Assembly (NCBI RefSeq): GCF_003024805.1
Contig: NZ_PUEC01000012.1
Location: forward strand, 31,500 to 95,499
Reading direction: 5' to 3'
DNA length: 64,000 nt
Origin: Duncaniella muris
GTDB taxonomy: Bacteria > Bacteroidota > Bacteroidia > Bacteroidales > Muribaculaceae
Part shown: positions 25,329 through 34,217 of the stretch, in pieces
Position numbering within the stretch: the first letter of the stretch is position 1
Layout: the number at the start of each line of letters is the position of its first letter
Made by a program: the position numbers and the translations under genes
The notes under the pieces: generated by a model
The model's database searches: none
Seen by the model: only the letters and a program-made list of their open reading frames with translations
What the model was told of the DNA's origin: nothing

Positions 25329-25716
25329 CGGCCTCAAGCTGTCTGTGGAGAATCTCCACGGCATCGGTTATCAGTTCAAGGCAAGGCTTGCGGCCCGGAC
25401 CTTTCAGATCGCGGCAGGAGCAGGACCCCTCAAGTTGCTCGAAAGCGCCCATCGCAGCCTTCACCTTGCCGTAGATATCCTTGCGGTCCATGCCGGCATA
25501 AGCCACGCCGCAGATCATAGTGGTCCCTGAAACGGCACCACACACCTCCTGACGGCCTCCGAAACCACTCCCGAAACCCTCGGCGAGACGGCCAACGGTC
25601 TCGCCGTCAAGACCTGTGACATCATCAAAGGCCATAGCCACCGACTGGCAGCAGTTACGCCCTTCGGCGCGAAGCCGGCGAGCCAGTTCTTTACGTTGCT
25701 CAATGCTGTATTTCAT
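25318..25716 (-). CDS. C_GCAxxG_C_C-family redox-type protein
   Basis: A 132-residue protein with the cysteine pattern of the C_GCAxxG_C_C family: NCCQSV near residue 22, then CGAVSG, a Cys in TMICGVAY, and the C-terminal SCSCRDLKG plus KPCLEL. The family is widespread in anaerobes and proposed to act in redox or metal chemistry, but no reaction is established. The start is the ATG at 25,716. Its 3' end overlaps the plug-type gene by 11 bases, so the two are probably cotranscribed, without an obvious functional link. Confidence 0.85.
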   Translation of the reverse strand: MKYSIEQRKELARRLRAEGRNCCQSVAMAFDDVTGLDGETVGRLAEGFGSGFGGRQEVCGAVSGTTMICGVAYAGMDRKDIYGKVKAAMGAFEQLEGSCSCRDLKGPGRKPCLELITDAVEILHRQLEADGR

Positions 25717-25760
25717 AATTCTTTTGTATTCTGTCTATTGCTGTTGCTTTCACTTATCGT

Positions 25761-26432
25761 TCAGCGGTCCGACCATCTGACCGGCTCTATGCCATGCTCT
25801 GCAAGATAGGCATTGGCTCTTGAAAACGGGCGGCTCCCGAAAAATCCGCGCGAGGCACTCAGAGGCGACGGATGTGGCGAGGAGATCACGCAGTGGCGCG
25901 AACGGTCAATGAACTCCCCCTTGCGCTGTGCATAGGCCCCCCAAAGGATAAACACCAGATGTTCGCGCCTTTCGGCAAGACGGCGGATAGCCGCATCGGT
26001 GAATGTCTCCCATCCGTGGTTCTGGTGCGAGGCCGGAGCTCCGGCATCGACCGTGAGGGTGGAGTTGAGCAGCAAAACACCCTGACGGGCCCAGAAACTG
26101 AGGTCGCCCGACGAAGGAGGCTGACATCCGAGGTCAGCTGACAGCTCCGTGTAGATGTTGCGCAGCGAGCGCGGCAGATCCACCTCCGGATTGACCGAAA
26201 AACTGAGTCCGTTGGCCTGCCCGGCACCCGGATAAGGGTCCTGACCGAGAATCACCACCTTGACATCATCAAACGGACAGGCATCAAAAGCGGCGAAAAT
26301 GCGTCCGGCAGGCGGATAGACAATCCGTTCGGCATAACGCCCGCGCACAAAGCGGGTCAGTGTTTCGAAATAATCCTTGTCCCATTCATCGGCAAGCGCC
26401 TCTTTCCAGGAAGGTTCTATCTTTACGTCCAT
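25761..26432 (-). CDS. ung: Uracil-DNA glycosylase
   Basis: Ung removes uracil from DNA as the first step of base excision repair. The 223-residue protein has the catalytic water-activating motif VILGQDPYPGAGQANGLSFS, the minor-groove and recognition loop LLLNSTLTVDAGAPASH, and the leucine-loop HPSPLSASRGFFGSRPFS with its catalytic His. It matches family-1 UDG throughout. Transcribed leftward, it is 44 bases from the C_GCAxxG_C_C gene; the tRNA-Arg gene diverges from it on the other side. No anomalies. Confidence 0.97.
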   Translation of the reverse strand: MDVKIEPSWKEALADEWDKDYFETLTRFVRGRYAERIVYPPAGRIFAAFDACPFDDVKVVILGQDPYPGAGQANGLSFSVNPEVDLPRSLRNIYTELSADLGCQPPSSGDLSFWARQGVLLLNSTLTVDAGAPASHQNHGWETFTDAAIRRLAERREHLVFILWGAYAQRKGEFIDRSRHCVISSPHPSPLSASRGFFGSRPFSRANAYLAEHGIEPVRWSDR

Positions 26433-26539
26433 CTTGAAGTTTTTTTCATTTAAAGCATCGCCGGCAGCCGGCAGAGGCCCCTGAAACGATCTTGTTTAAC
26501 ATTTTTATATGAAGAATAATTCATATCCGGTCATATAAC

Positions 26540-26571
26540 TTTGCAAAAATACGAAAATTTCACTAATTTTG
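26540..26571 (+). promoter_or_regulatory. Promoter of tRNA-Arg
   Basis: TTTG (26,540-26,543), a 20-base spacer, TAATTTTG (26,564-26,571), 18 bases before the first tRNA base. Confidence 0.7.
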
Positions 26572-26588
26572 CACCTCGTAAACGCCAT

Positions 26589-26660
26589 GTTCCCGTAGTT
26601 CAATGGATAGAATATCGGATTCCGGTTCCGACGATTAGGGTTCGACTCCCTACGGGAATA
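26589..26660 (+). tRNA. tRNA-Arg (CCG)
   Basis: The cloverleaf folds by eye: acceptor GTTCCCG with CGGGAAT, D arm, anticodon stem TCGGA/TCCGA with loop TTCCGGT (anticodon CCG), T stem TAGGG/CCCTA with loop TTCGACT, discriminator A. CCA is not encoded. Confidence 0.93.
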
Positions 26661-26673
26661 CAAGTAGACACAA

Positions 26674-26719
26674 AAATCAGCCGCGAGCAAAACCCAGTGA
26701 TGCAGCCGGCTGATTTTTT
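26674..26719 (+). terminator. tRNA-Arg terminator
   Basis: AAATCAGCCG pairs with CGGCTGATTT, followed by Ts. It shares its AATCAGCC stem with two other terminators in the window. Confidence 0.8.
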
Positions 26720-26735
26720 ATTTTGCCCGCTCCTT

Positions 26736-26767
26736 TTTGCATTTAACAAAAAAAAGACATAACTTTG
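26736..26767 (+). promoter_or_regulatory. Promoter of tRNA-Leu
   Basis: TTTG (26,736-26,739), a 20-base spacer, TAACTTTG (26,760-26,767), 35 bases before the tRNA. Confidence 0.7.
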
Positions 26768-26802
26768 CAGCGCGAAAGCCATTTTCGCACCATTAAAGGT
26801 CA

Positions 26803-26886
26803 GCTCGAATGGTGGAATGGTAGACACGAAGGACTTAAAATCCTTTGGTCATTGCGACCGTGCGGGTTCAAGTCCCGCTTCGAGCA
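26803..26886 (+). tRNA. tRNA-Leu (TAA)
   Basis: A class II tRNA with a long variable arm (TGGTCATTGCGACCG). Acceptor GCTCGAA with TTCGAGC, anticodon stem AAGGA/TCCTT with loop CTTAAAA (anticodon TAA), T stem GCGGG/CCCGC, discriminator A. Confidence 0.94.
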
Positions 26887-26895
26887 CCGGAAGAA

Positions 26896-26936
26896 ATCAG
26901 CCACTTAGCTCCGCGCTAACTGGCTGATCTTTTTTT
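26896..26936 (+). terminator. tRNA-Leu terminator
   Basis: ATCAGCCACTTAGC pairs with GCTAACTGGCTGAT around TCCGC, then CTTTTTTT. Confidence 0.88.
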
Positions 26937-27035
26937 ATGCCGGTGTTGGCAGTTTGGCGAAGATTGACTACTTTTACATTGTCAAAATCAGACACACCCT
27001 TACCAATCTCTCAATCCATCTACAAAACCAATCAA

Positions 27036-28397
27036 ATGTCACAGAAAAAAAGATACTTCCTCGAAGAGGACGAGATACCCCGCAACTGGTATAATATCCA
27101 GGCCGACATGCCGGTGAAACCGATGCCGCCGCTCAATCCCCAGACCCGCGAGCCGATGAAAGCCGAAGATCTCTATCCGATCTTCGCCCGCGAATGCTGC
27201 GACCAGGAGCTGAACATGACCGACCGCTGGATTCCGATCCCCGATGAGGTCCGCGAGATGTACAAATACTACCGCTCCACTCCTCTGGTGCGCGCCTATG
27301 GCCTTGAAAAAGCGCTCGGCACATCAGCCCACATATATTTCAAAAACGAGAGCGTCTCGCCGATGGGATCACACAAACTCAACTCCGCCATCCCACAGGC
27401 CTACTACTGCAAGAAAGAGGGCGTGAAAAACGTCACCACCGAGACCGGCGCAGGCCAGTGGGGCGCGTCGCTTTCATATGCCGCATCGCTCTTCGGACTT
27501 GAAGCCGCTGTCTATCAGGTAAAAATCTCCTACGAACAGAAGCCCTACCGCCGCAGCATCATGCAGACATTCGGAGCTCAGGTAACTCCGTCGCCTTCCA
27601 TGTCGACCCGCGCCGGCAAAAACATTCTGACCGCCAACCCCAACTCACAGGGCTCGCTCGGCACCGCCATCTCCGAAGCCGTGGAACTCGCCCGCACCAC
27701 TCCTGACTGCAAGTATGCCCTCGGATCAGTGCTCAGCCATGTCACACTCCACCAGACCGTAATCGGACTCGAAGCCGAGAAGCAGATGGAAATGGCCGGA
27801 GAGTATCCCGACATAGTGATAGCCTGCTTCGGCGGCGGCTCAAACTTCGGCGGAATCTCCTTCCCCTTCATGCGCCACAAGATAGCAGCCGAGAACGGAA
27901 AATCACACACACGCTTCGTGGCAGCAGAACCCGCCTCATGCCCCAAGCTCACCAAAGGCAAGTTCTGCTACGACTTCGGCGACGAGGCCGGCTACACACC
28001 GCTGCTGCCCATGTTCTCACTCGGCCACAAATTCCAGCCCGCCAACATCCATGCCGGAGGCCTGCGCTACCACGGAGCAGGTGTGATAGTCAGCCAGTTG
28101 CTCAAGGACGGACTGATGGAAGCCGTTGACATCGACCAGATCGAGTCATTCGAAGCCGGCTGCCTCTTTGCCCGCGCCGAAGGCATCATCCCTGCTCCTG
28201 AATCGTGCCATGCCATCGCCGCGACCATCCGCGAAGTCAGAAAACTGAAAGAGGGTGAAGAAAAAGTGATTCTCTTCAACCTTTCAGGCCACGGCCTTGT
28301 CGACATGGCCTCATATGACAAATATCTCTCCGGTGACCTGATCAACTACACTGTAACTGACGAAGAAATCGAAGCCAACCTTGCCAAGCAACAGTAA
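27036..28397 (+). CDS. Tryptophan synthase beta-like protein, TrpB2 class
   Basis: A PLP-dependent enzyme condensing indole and serine to tryptophan, of the TrpB2 class (453 residues here) that works without an adjacent trpA. The PLP lysine is in GSHKLNSA, the phosphate-binding loop is CFGGGSNFGG, and the segment TETGAGQWG carries the catalytic Glu. I start at the ATG at 27,036 (MSQKKRYFLEED); an in-frame ATG at 26,937 would begin inside the tRNA-Leu terminator and add 33 unlikely residues. The last codons overlap porU. No other trp genes are near, so it may salvage indole rather than serve de novo synthesis; that is inference. Confidence 0.92.
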   Translation: MSQKKRYFLEEDEIPRNWYNIQADMPVKPMPPLNPQTREPMKAEDLYPIFARECCDQELNMTDRWIPIPDEVREMYKYYRSTPLVRAYGLEKALGTSAHIYFKNESVSPMGSHKLNSAIPQAYYCKKEGVKNVTTETGAGQWGASLSYAASLFGLEAAVYQVKISYEQKPYRRSIMQTFGAQVTPSPSMSTRAGKNILTANPNSQGSLGTAISEAVELARTTPDCKYALGSVLSHVTLHQTVIGLEAEKQMEMAGEYPDIVIACFGGGSNFGGISFPFMRHKIAAENGKSHTRFVAAEPASCPKLTKGKFCYDFGDEAGYTPLLPMFSLGHKFQPANIHAGGLRYHGAGVIVSQLLKDGLMEAVDIDQIESFEAGCLFARAEGIIPAPESCHAIAATIREVRKLKEGEEKVILFNLSGHGLVDMASYDKYLSGDLINYTVTDEEIEANLAKQQ

Positions 28398-31300
28398 GCC
28401 CCTGTCACTCATAACCGCATCCCTGCTGGCGCTCAGCGCGCAAGCAAGCCATGCCGCCGACTATGCACCTTCATCCGTCCTGGCTTCCGGCCAGTGGGTG
28501 AAGGTACATGTCGATTCAACCTCAGTCTACCGCATCGACTACCCTACGCTCCGCAGCTGGGGATTCGACGAGCCGGAAAAAGTCCGCGTGTTCGGCTACG
28601 GCAGTGTCGAGCAGGCACATCCGCTCGACACCGCCCCTGACGACCTGCCTCCGGTTACCGTATGGCACACCGCCGATGCGATGTATTTCTATGGCGAAGG
28701 CGACGAGCGCACCGTCCCCTCCACATCATCGTCAATCATAAACTATCGCAACCACTACTCGCGCGGCTCAAATTACTTCCTGACAGCCTCACTGCCCGGC
28801 ATCACAATCGGCGACACCCTGTGCACAGCGCAGACCACTCCCGTAGAAACCCACCTGTCAATTGATCTGCGCCACCCTGAAGAGGTGAATTTCCACTCTG
28901 CCGGAGTCTTTTTCTTTTCTCAGGACCTCACCACCCTGCGCAATGGCTACACCTTTACATTCTCGGCACCTGATTTCGCCGGATACGCCAATCTGGCCTA
29001 CCGCTATGCCTATCTCCACAGCGAAAACACAGCCCAGAACATAGCCGTCACATTTTCCGGGCCGGTCACCCATTCGGCATTCACCCCTGCCACCCACAAG
29101 AACAATACCATAGACAACCGCCTCTACTCACTCTCCACTCTTAAGAAAATCCCCGTGACCGCGGCCTCAGAGTTGCCGTTCAGCGTAAACTTCTCGATTC
29201 CGGCAGGCAAACAGTTCGACCGTCTCGCTCTCGCGGAAGTCTACTGGATGTATCAGCGGAAAAACAACTTCCGCGGGCCGGCCATGTTCATGAACTTCCT
29301 CCCCTCCACAACCCCGCTCGGAATCAACCTCAGCGGGCTCAGCGATGATGTGGAGATCTGGGACGTCAGCGATCCGCGCGCCATCAAGCGCCTGGGCCAC
29401 GATCCGCTCTCCGACGGCCGCACATTAGTCACACTCCCCGCCCGATCCACCACCGAAAAGAAACTGTGTCTCTTCACTCCGGGCAGTGACATCCCCAAAC
29501 CTGCATTTGCCGGAAGCGTATCTGCCCGGAACCTCCACGCCATGCCAGCCACAGACTATCTGATAGTAACCACCACGGCCTTTCAGCCGGAAGCCGAGAG
29601 GCTCGCGGAAGCCCACCGCCTGATGCAGGGACTCGATGTCACGGTAGTGACACAGAATGATATCTTTGATGAATTTTCATCCGGATCGCCCCACCCCAAC
29701 GCGGTGCGCAAGTTCGTCAGAATGCTCCGTGAACGACCCGCCAAACCGCTGCGCTACCTGCTGCTGATGGGAGCCGCCACATACGATCCGCGCCACAACG
29801 TCTCTGACGACGGCATAGACTATCTGACAGGCTACGAGGTAGAACGGCCTGACCACGCCGTCTCGATGGCCACGGACCATGCCACAGACCTCTACTTCGG
29901 CTTCATGACCGACCGCATTGCCGAAAACCTTAGCTCGACATTCATCGAAACCTCTGTCTCGATCGGACGCGCCCCCGTGCTGACTGCGGCTGAAGCCCGA
30001 ATCTTCGTAGACAAGTGCATAGCCTACCTGCAGGAGCCCCGCCTTGCCGGACGCCCGGACCTTGCCGTCCTTGTAGCCTGCGAAGGTGACAAAGATGCCC
30101 ATCTGAAAGGGTCGGAAAAACTGCGCGCCATACTCATGCGCAACATCCCCTCGGTCACTTGTCCGCGCATCTACAACGCGCTTTATCCATTCGACAAAAA
30201 GATCGAGCGCAAGCCCACTTTCGCACCGATGGCCTCTCAGGTGGCCCGCGGACCCTTCCTGCTTAACTACACAGGCCACTCCGGGGCATATGAAATCGGA
30301 TCTGTAATGAGCATCTCGCACATCGACCGCCTGACATTCACCTCCATGCCGGTGACTTTCTTTGCAAGCTGCGAGACAACCCCCGTAGACGCACCTTTCC
30401 GCGGAATAGGCACCAAACTGTTCCTGCACCCCTCCGGTCCCATAGCGCTTGTGGGAACCGGGCGCGATGTATATCTCAACAACAACCAGACTCTCAACGA
30501 AGAATTCGCCCGGCAAATCTCCCTCCCCGACGGACCGGAGCGTCTCGGCGATGTCTGGCGCACCACCATCAACCTCTCAGGAAAAAACAGCAGTGTGCAG
30601 CGCACAAACAATTTCTGCTACAATTTTCTTGGCGACCCCGCACTGCCGGTGCGCCGCCCTGACCGCAGAGCCGCCGTCAGCTTCAGTTCTGAAACCGGTG
30701 ACGCAGAGTCTACCCTTGACGCACCCTCTCTCAGCCCTCTCATGCTCAACGGACGCATCACTCTGGCCGACGGTTCGACCGACACCGCATTTGACGGCAA
30801 CATCACCCTCTCGCTCTACGACGCTCCACTCACCACCATGCGCTACGCCCATGCCTCCGGAGACTCCATCAAGCCGATGACACTCGACGAGAAACTGCTG
30901 TATGAAACCTCCGCAGAAGTAAAAAACGGCCTATGGTCTGCTACGATCACTCCTCCTCTGAGCTCACGCGAAGGAAGAAACCGCCTCACTATGCTCGCCT
31001 ACTCCGATGACGGCCATATAGCCTGCGGAATAGACAGCACCCTGACTGTCAGACAGCCGCTCACACCAATTCCGACCGACACCACAGGCCCGCAGATCAA
31101 CCTCTATCTCGACTCGCCTGACTTCATCAACGGCAGCGAGACCGGGCCTTCGCCTGTGCTCTATGTCTCAATCCGCGACGATGAAAGCGGTATAGCCACC
31201 GGATCTGCCAACATCGGTGACTTGCCTACCGCCGTGCTCGACTCCTCGACACGCCTGGCCGACATAGGACCGGCAATGCGCTTCGGCACCGATGGCAGCG

Positions 31301-31713
31301 CCGAGGTGGCCTACACCCTGCGCAATCTCCCGGCAGGACGCCACACGCTTACCCTGAGCGCGCGTGACGTTGCCGGAAACACTTCACGCGAGACTCTGAC
31401 ATTCACTGTGGTTGACACCATGTTCTCAGCCATACTCAGCACCGACAGCACCATCTGCCGCAAGAGTGTCGAACTTGATCTTGCCGGTCACCCTACCTCC
31501 GGACTGACCTCAAGGCTCATCATCCGCAATATGGAGGGAGCCACTGTGTTCACTCTCGACAACGCCTCCTTCCCATTCGCATGGGACTTCCGTGACTCCT
31601 CCGGAGCAGCCCTCCCTGACGGCACATACAGAGCATCGGTCCTCATCACCGACGGACTGCGCTTCGGATCAAGCAACGAGGCGGGATTCACACTCATACG
31701 CCCGCACTACTGA
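28381..31713 (+). CDS. porU: PorU-type sortase of type IX secretion, peptidase family C25
   Basis: PorU is the surface peptidase that cleaves the C-terminal signal from type IX cargo and links cargo to A-LPS. The 1,110-residue protein has the C25 gingipain domain (about 390-760) with catalytic His in LLNYTGHSGAYE and Cys in VTFFASCETTPVD, then Ig-like domains (about 850-1,030) and a C-terminal region ending TLIRPHY. There is no ATG at the front: the frame opens after TAA at 28,354, with CTG at 28,357 and TTG at 28,381 as possible starts. Both precede the signal peptide SLITASLLALSAQASHA; the CTG version adds a Lys-rich N-region. The gene overlaps trpB2 by at least 17 bases. Confidence 0.88.
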   Translation: MPSNSKPLSLITASLLALSAQASHAADYAPSSVLASGQWVKVHVDSTSVYRIDYPTLRSWGFDEPEKVRVFGYGSVEQAHPLDTAPDDLPPVTVWHTADAMYFYGEGDERTVPSTSSSIINYRNHYSRGSNYFLTASLPGITIGDTLCTAQTTPVETHLSIDLRHPEEVNFHSAGVFFFSQDLTTLRNGYTFTFSAPDFAGYANLAYRYAYLHSENTAQNIAVTFSGPVTHSAFTPATHKNNTIDNRLYSLSTLKKIPVTAASELPFSVNFSIPAGKQFDRLALAEVYWMYQRKNNFRGPAMFMNFLPSTTPLGINLSGLSDDVEIWDVSDPRAIKRLGHDPLSDGRTLVTLPARSTTEKKLCLFTPGSDIPKPAFAGSVSARNLHAMPATDYLIVTTTAFQPEAERLAEAHRLMQGLDVTVVTQNDIFDEFSSGSPHPNAVRKFVRMLRERPAKPLRYLLLMGAATYDPRHNVSDDGIDYLTGYEVERPDHAVSMATDHATDLYFGFMTDRIAENLSSTFIETSVSIGRAPVLTAAEARIFVDKCIAYLQEPRLAGRPDLAVLVACEGDKDAHLKGSEKLRAILMRNIPSVTCPRIYNALYPFDKKIERKPTFAPMASQVARGPFLLNYTGHSGAYEIGSVMSISHIDRLTFTSMPVTFFASCETTPVDAPFRGIGTKLFLHPSGPIALVGTGRDVYLNNNQTLNEEFARQISLPDGPERLGDVWRTTINLSGKNSSVQRTNNFCYNFLGDPALPVRRPDRRAAVSFSSETGDAESTLDAPSLSPLMLNGRITLADGSTDTAFDGNITLSLYDAPLTTMRYAHASGDSIKPMTLDEKLLYETSAEVKNGLWSATITPPLSSREGRNRLTMLAYSDDGHIACGIDSTLTVRQPLTPIPTDTTGPQINLYLDSPDFINGSETGPSPVLYVSIRDDESGIATGSANIGDLPTAVLDSSTRLADIGPAMRFGTDGSAEVAYTLRNLPAGRHTLTLSARDVAGNTSRETLTFTVVDTMFSAILSTDSTICRKSVELDLAGHPTSGLTSRLIIRNMEGATVFTLDNASFPFAWDFRDSSGAALPDGTYRASVLITDGLRFGSSNEAGFTLIRPHY

Positions 31714-31775
31714 GCCTCTGCCCCCTCTCAGAAATTTCCACATACATCCAATCTTTATAAAGAGCCCCTTACTCC

Positions 31776-32744
31776 ATGACAAAAAATGATCTCAGAATAG
31801 TCTTCCTCGGAACCCCTGATTTTGCAGTTGAAAGCCTGCGGAGAATAGTAGACGGCGGCTACAACGTGGTAGGCGTGGTCACCATGCCTGACAAGCCGGC
31901 CGGACGCGGTCACAAACTCTACCAGTCGCCGGTCAAGGAATTCGCCCTTGCCCAAGGCCTGCATCTGATGCAGCCCGTCAGACTTAAAGATCCTGAATTC
32001 ATAGAAGAACTTCGCTCGCTTGAAGCCGACCTGTTCATTGTCATAGCCTTCCGCATGCTTCCTGAAGTAGTCTGGACCATGCCGCGCCTCGGCACCTTCA
32101 ATCTCCACGCCTCCCTCCTGCCCCGCTACCGCGGAGCCGCACCCATCAACTGGGCGGTGATCAACGGCGACACCGAGACCGGAGTCACAACCTTCTTCCT
32201 CAAACACGAAATCGACACCGGCGACATCATTGCCCAGGAACGCATCGAGATCCTGCCAACAGACAATGTAGGCCACGTACATGACAAACTCATGATGCTC
32301 GGCGCCGACCTCACCATCAAGACCATCGACGATATAATTGCCGGCACACTCAGCCCCATTCCCCAGGACCGGCTGACCGGAGGCACCGAACCAACCCCTG
32401 CGCCTAAGATCTTCAAAGAAACCTGCCGTATAGACTGGGGTGCCACAGCCGTGACAATCCACAACCTCGTGAGAGGTCTGTCACCCTACCCTGCCGCCTG
32501 GAGCACCCTCTATGACGGAGAAACCGAGCTCGGAGCCGTAAAAATTTTTGAGACCAAGGTAACGGATACAACTGATCAAGCTCTCCGGCCCGGCCAGATA
32601 CTGATTTCAGGCACCACACTCTCCGTAGGCACAGGCGACGGAAAAGCACTTGAGATCCTCAGCCTGCAGGCTCCGGGAAAACGCCGCATGCCGGTGGCCG
32701 ACTTCCTGCGAGGCTCACGCCTTTCGGCCCCGTGCTTCCGCTGA
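31776..32744 (+). CDS. fmt: Methionyl-tRNA formyltransferase
   Basis: Fmt formylates initiator Met-tRNA from 10-formyltetrahydrofolate. The 322-residue protein opens with RIVFLGTPDFAVESL and keeps the catalytic trio: Asn and His in FNLHASLLPRYRGAAP and Asp in HEIDTGDI. The substrate-loop MPDKPAGRG is present, and the C-terminal OB-fold begins near residue 205. The start ATG is 62 bases after porU; the two may share a transcript. A symmetrical hairpin lies 59 bases past the stop. Confidence 0.96.
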   Translation: MTKNDLRIVFLGTPDFAVESLRRIVDGGYNVVGVVTMPDKPAGRGHKLYQSPVKEFALAQGLHLMQPVRLKDPEFIEELRSLEADLFIVIAFRMLPEVVWTMPRLGTFNLHASLLPRYRGAAPINWAVINGDTETGVTTFFLKHEIDTGDIIAQERIEILPTDNVGHVHDKLMMLGADLTIKTIDDIIAGTLSPIPQDRLTGGTEPTPAPKIFKETCRIDWGATAVTIHNLVRGLSPYPAAWSTLYDGETELGAVKIFETKVTDTTDQALRPGQILISGTTLSVGTGDGKALEILSLQAPGKRRMPVADFLRGSRLSAPCFR

Positions 32745-32803
32745 GCCAGTCAGTCCGAGAATCCTTTCGTTGGTATAATCTATGCAAAAATTCCATAATC
32801 ACG

Positions 32804-32836
32804 AAAAAAACTGTGGCACTTTGTCACAGTTTTTTT
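32804..32836. terminator. Bidirectional-looking hairpin after fmt
   Basis: The perfect 12-base arms AAAAAAACTGTG and CACAGTTTTTTT enclose a 9-base loop. A -7-like TAATTTTG at 32,838-32,845 begins two bases later, so terminator and downstream promoter lie back to back. No good -33 box is seen for that -7. Confidence 0.75.
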
Positions 32837-33018
32837 GTAATTTTGCGCCCGAAAGAAACAAACACAACACAAAAGGCTGCCTTACAAAAACAACAAAACT
32901 ATAGATCATACACACACTTTCCCCAACGAGATGCCTCGATGGCACCCGTACTCATCAATTCCAACAGAGGTACTACTTTGCATCAATTTAAAGTCCAATT
33001 CTAAAGAGTTCTATTTAA

Positions 33019-34056
33019 ATGCCAAAATTAACTGAAAACCGCATCAGCATGCTTCACGGCATACTGCTGATAGCTCTGTTCGCCTGTGCGTCATTCTACA
33101 TCGGTGAAGCCAGGCTGCTCAAAGAAATTTCGTTCAGCCCGATGATCATCGGCATCATTCTCGGCATGCTCTACGCCAACTCCCTGCGCAACAACCTCCC
33201 TGATACATGGGTGCCCGGCATCCAGTTCTGCTCAAAAAAAATACTGCGTCTCGGTATCATCCTCTATGGATTTCGCCTGACCTTCCAGGATGTGGTCAAC
33301 GTTGGCGTTTCAGGCATTGTCATCGACGCCATCATTGTTGCCACCACCATTCTCGGCGGCATCTGGATCGGCCGTCTGCTCAAGATGGACCGCGACACCG
33401 CACTGCTCACCTCTGTCGGTAGCGGCATCTGCGGTGCGGCAGCTGTGCTTGGAGCCGAATCCACAATCCGCACTCAGCCCTACAAGACAGCTGTTGCCGT
33501 AGCCACAGTGGTTATCTTCGGCACTATCTCGATGTTCTTCTACCCGATAGCCTACCGTTCAGGCTGGCTCGATCTCTCGCCACAGGAAATGGGCATCTAC
33601 TCAGGCGCCACACTCCATGAAGTGGCCCACGCCGTAGGTGCCGGCAACGCAATGGGCACCGAGATCTCAAACGTAGCCATCATCGTAAAGATGATCCGCG
33701 TGATGCTGCTGGTTCCCGTCCTGCTCATACTCGGTTTCTGGGTTGCCCGCCGCAACTCAGCCGAAAACACATCGGCTGAAAAAGGCAAGGTCAACATTCC
33801 CTGGTTTGCAGTAGGCTTCCTCGCTGTCATCGGCTTCAACTCTTTCGATCTTCTGCCTGCAGCATTCGTTGATGCCATCAACTACTTTGACACCTTCCTG
33901 CTGACAATGGCAATGGCCGCACTCGGAGCCGAGACCAGCATCGACAAATTCAAGAAAGCCGGAGCAAAGCCCTTCATTCTTGCCTTCTGCCTTGATCTCT
34001 GGCTCATAGGCGGCGGATATATCCTTGCTAAACATCTGGCTCCGCTCTGGCTCTAA
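33019..34056 (+). CDS. YeiH-family putative anion (sulfate) exporter
   Basis: A 345-residue inner-membrane protein with about ten hydrophobic helices of the YeiH/UPF0324 family, annotated as putative sulfate exporters; the transported ion is not firmly established. Family landmarks are FSPMIIGIILGMLYAN, VGSGICGAAAVLG and SGATLHEVAHAVGAG. The start ATG at 33,019 follows a stretch of about 170 bases after the -7-like box, a rather long leader in which I see no clear fold. It converges with miaA and shares a bidirectional terminator. Confidence 0.88.
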   Translation: MPKLTENRISMLHGILLIALFACASFYIGEARLLKEISFSPMIIGIILGMLYANSLRNNLPDTWVPGIQFCSKKILRLGIILYGFRLTFQDVVNVGVSGIVIDAIIVATTILGGIWIGRLLKMDRDTALLTSVGSGICGAAAVLGAESTIRTQPYKTAVAVATVVIFGTISMFFYPIAYRSGWLDLSPQEMGIYSGATLHEVAHAVGAGNAMGTEISNVAIIVKMIRVMLLVPVLLILGFWVARRNSAENTSAEKGKVNIPWFAVGFLAVIGFNSFDLLPAAFVDAINYFDTFLLTMAMAALGAETSIDKFKKAGAKPFILAFCLDLWLIGGGYILAKHLAPLWL

Positions 34057-34130
34057 CAAAGTATAATGGGGCATCAGAGCAAACGTCGCCTGCCCAGTGG
34101 ACGTGCCGACATATTTCATCTGATCACCAT

Positions 34131-34186
34131 ATAGCAAAACTGCCTCCCGCCGGCTTTCATGCCGCTGCGGGAGGCAGTTTTGCTAT
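34131..34186. terminator. Bidirectional terminator between the YeiH-type gene and miaA
   Basis: The perfect 20-base arms at 34,131-34,150 and 34,167-34,186 have a GC-rich core (CTGCCTCCCGC) flanked by A and T runs, so the hairpin can end both converging transcripts. Confidence 0.92.
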
Positions 34187-34217
34187 ATCTCTTATAGATT
34201 ACTGTTGCGCCTAAGCC

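Noticed and set aside
26505..26827. Three small open frames over the tRNA genes
   Set aside because: They cover tRNA-Arg, its terminator and the tRNA-Leu promoter and have no protein features.
26937..27035. N-terminal extension of TrpB2
   Set aside because: It begins in the tRNA-Leu terminator and adds residues unlike the family.
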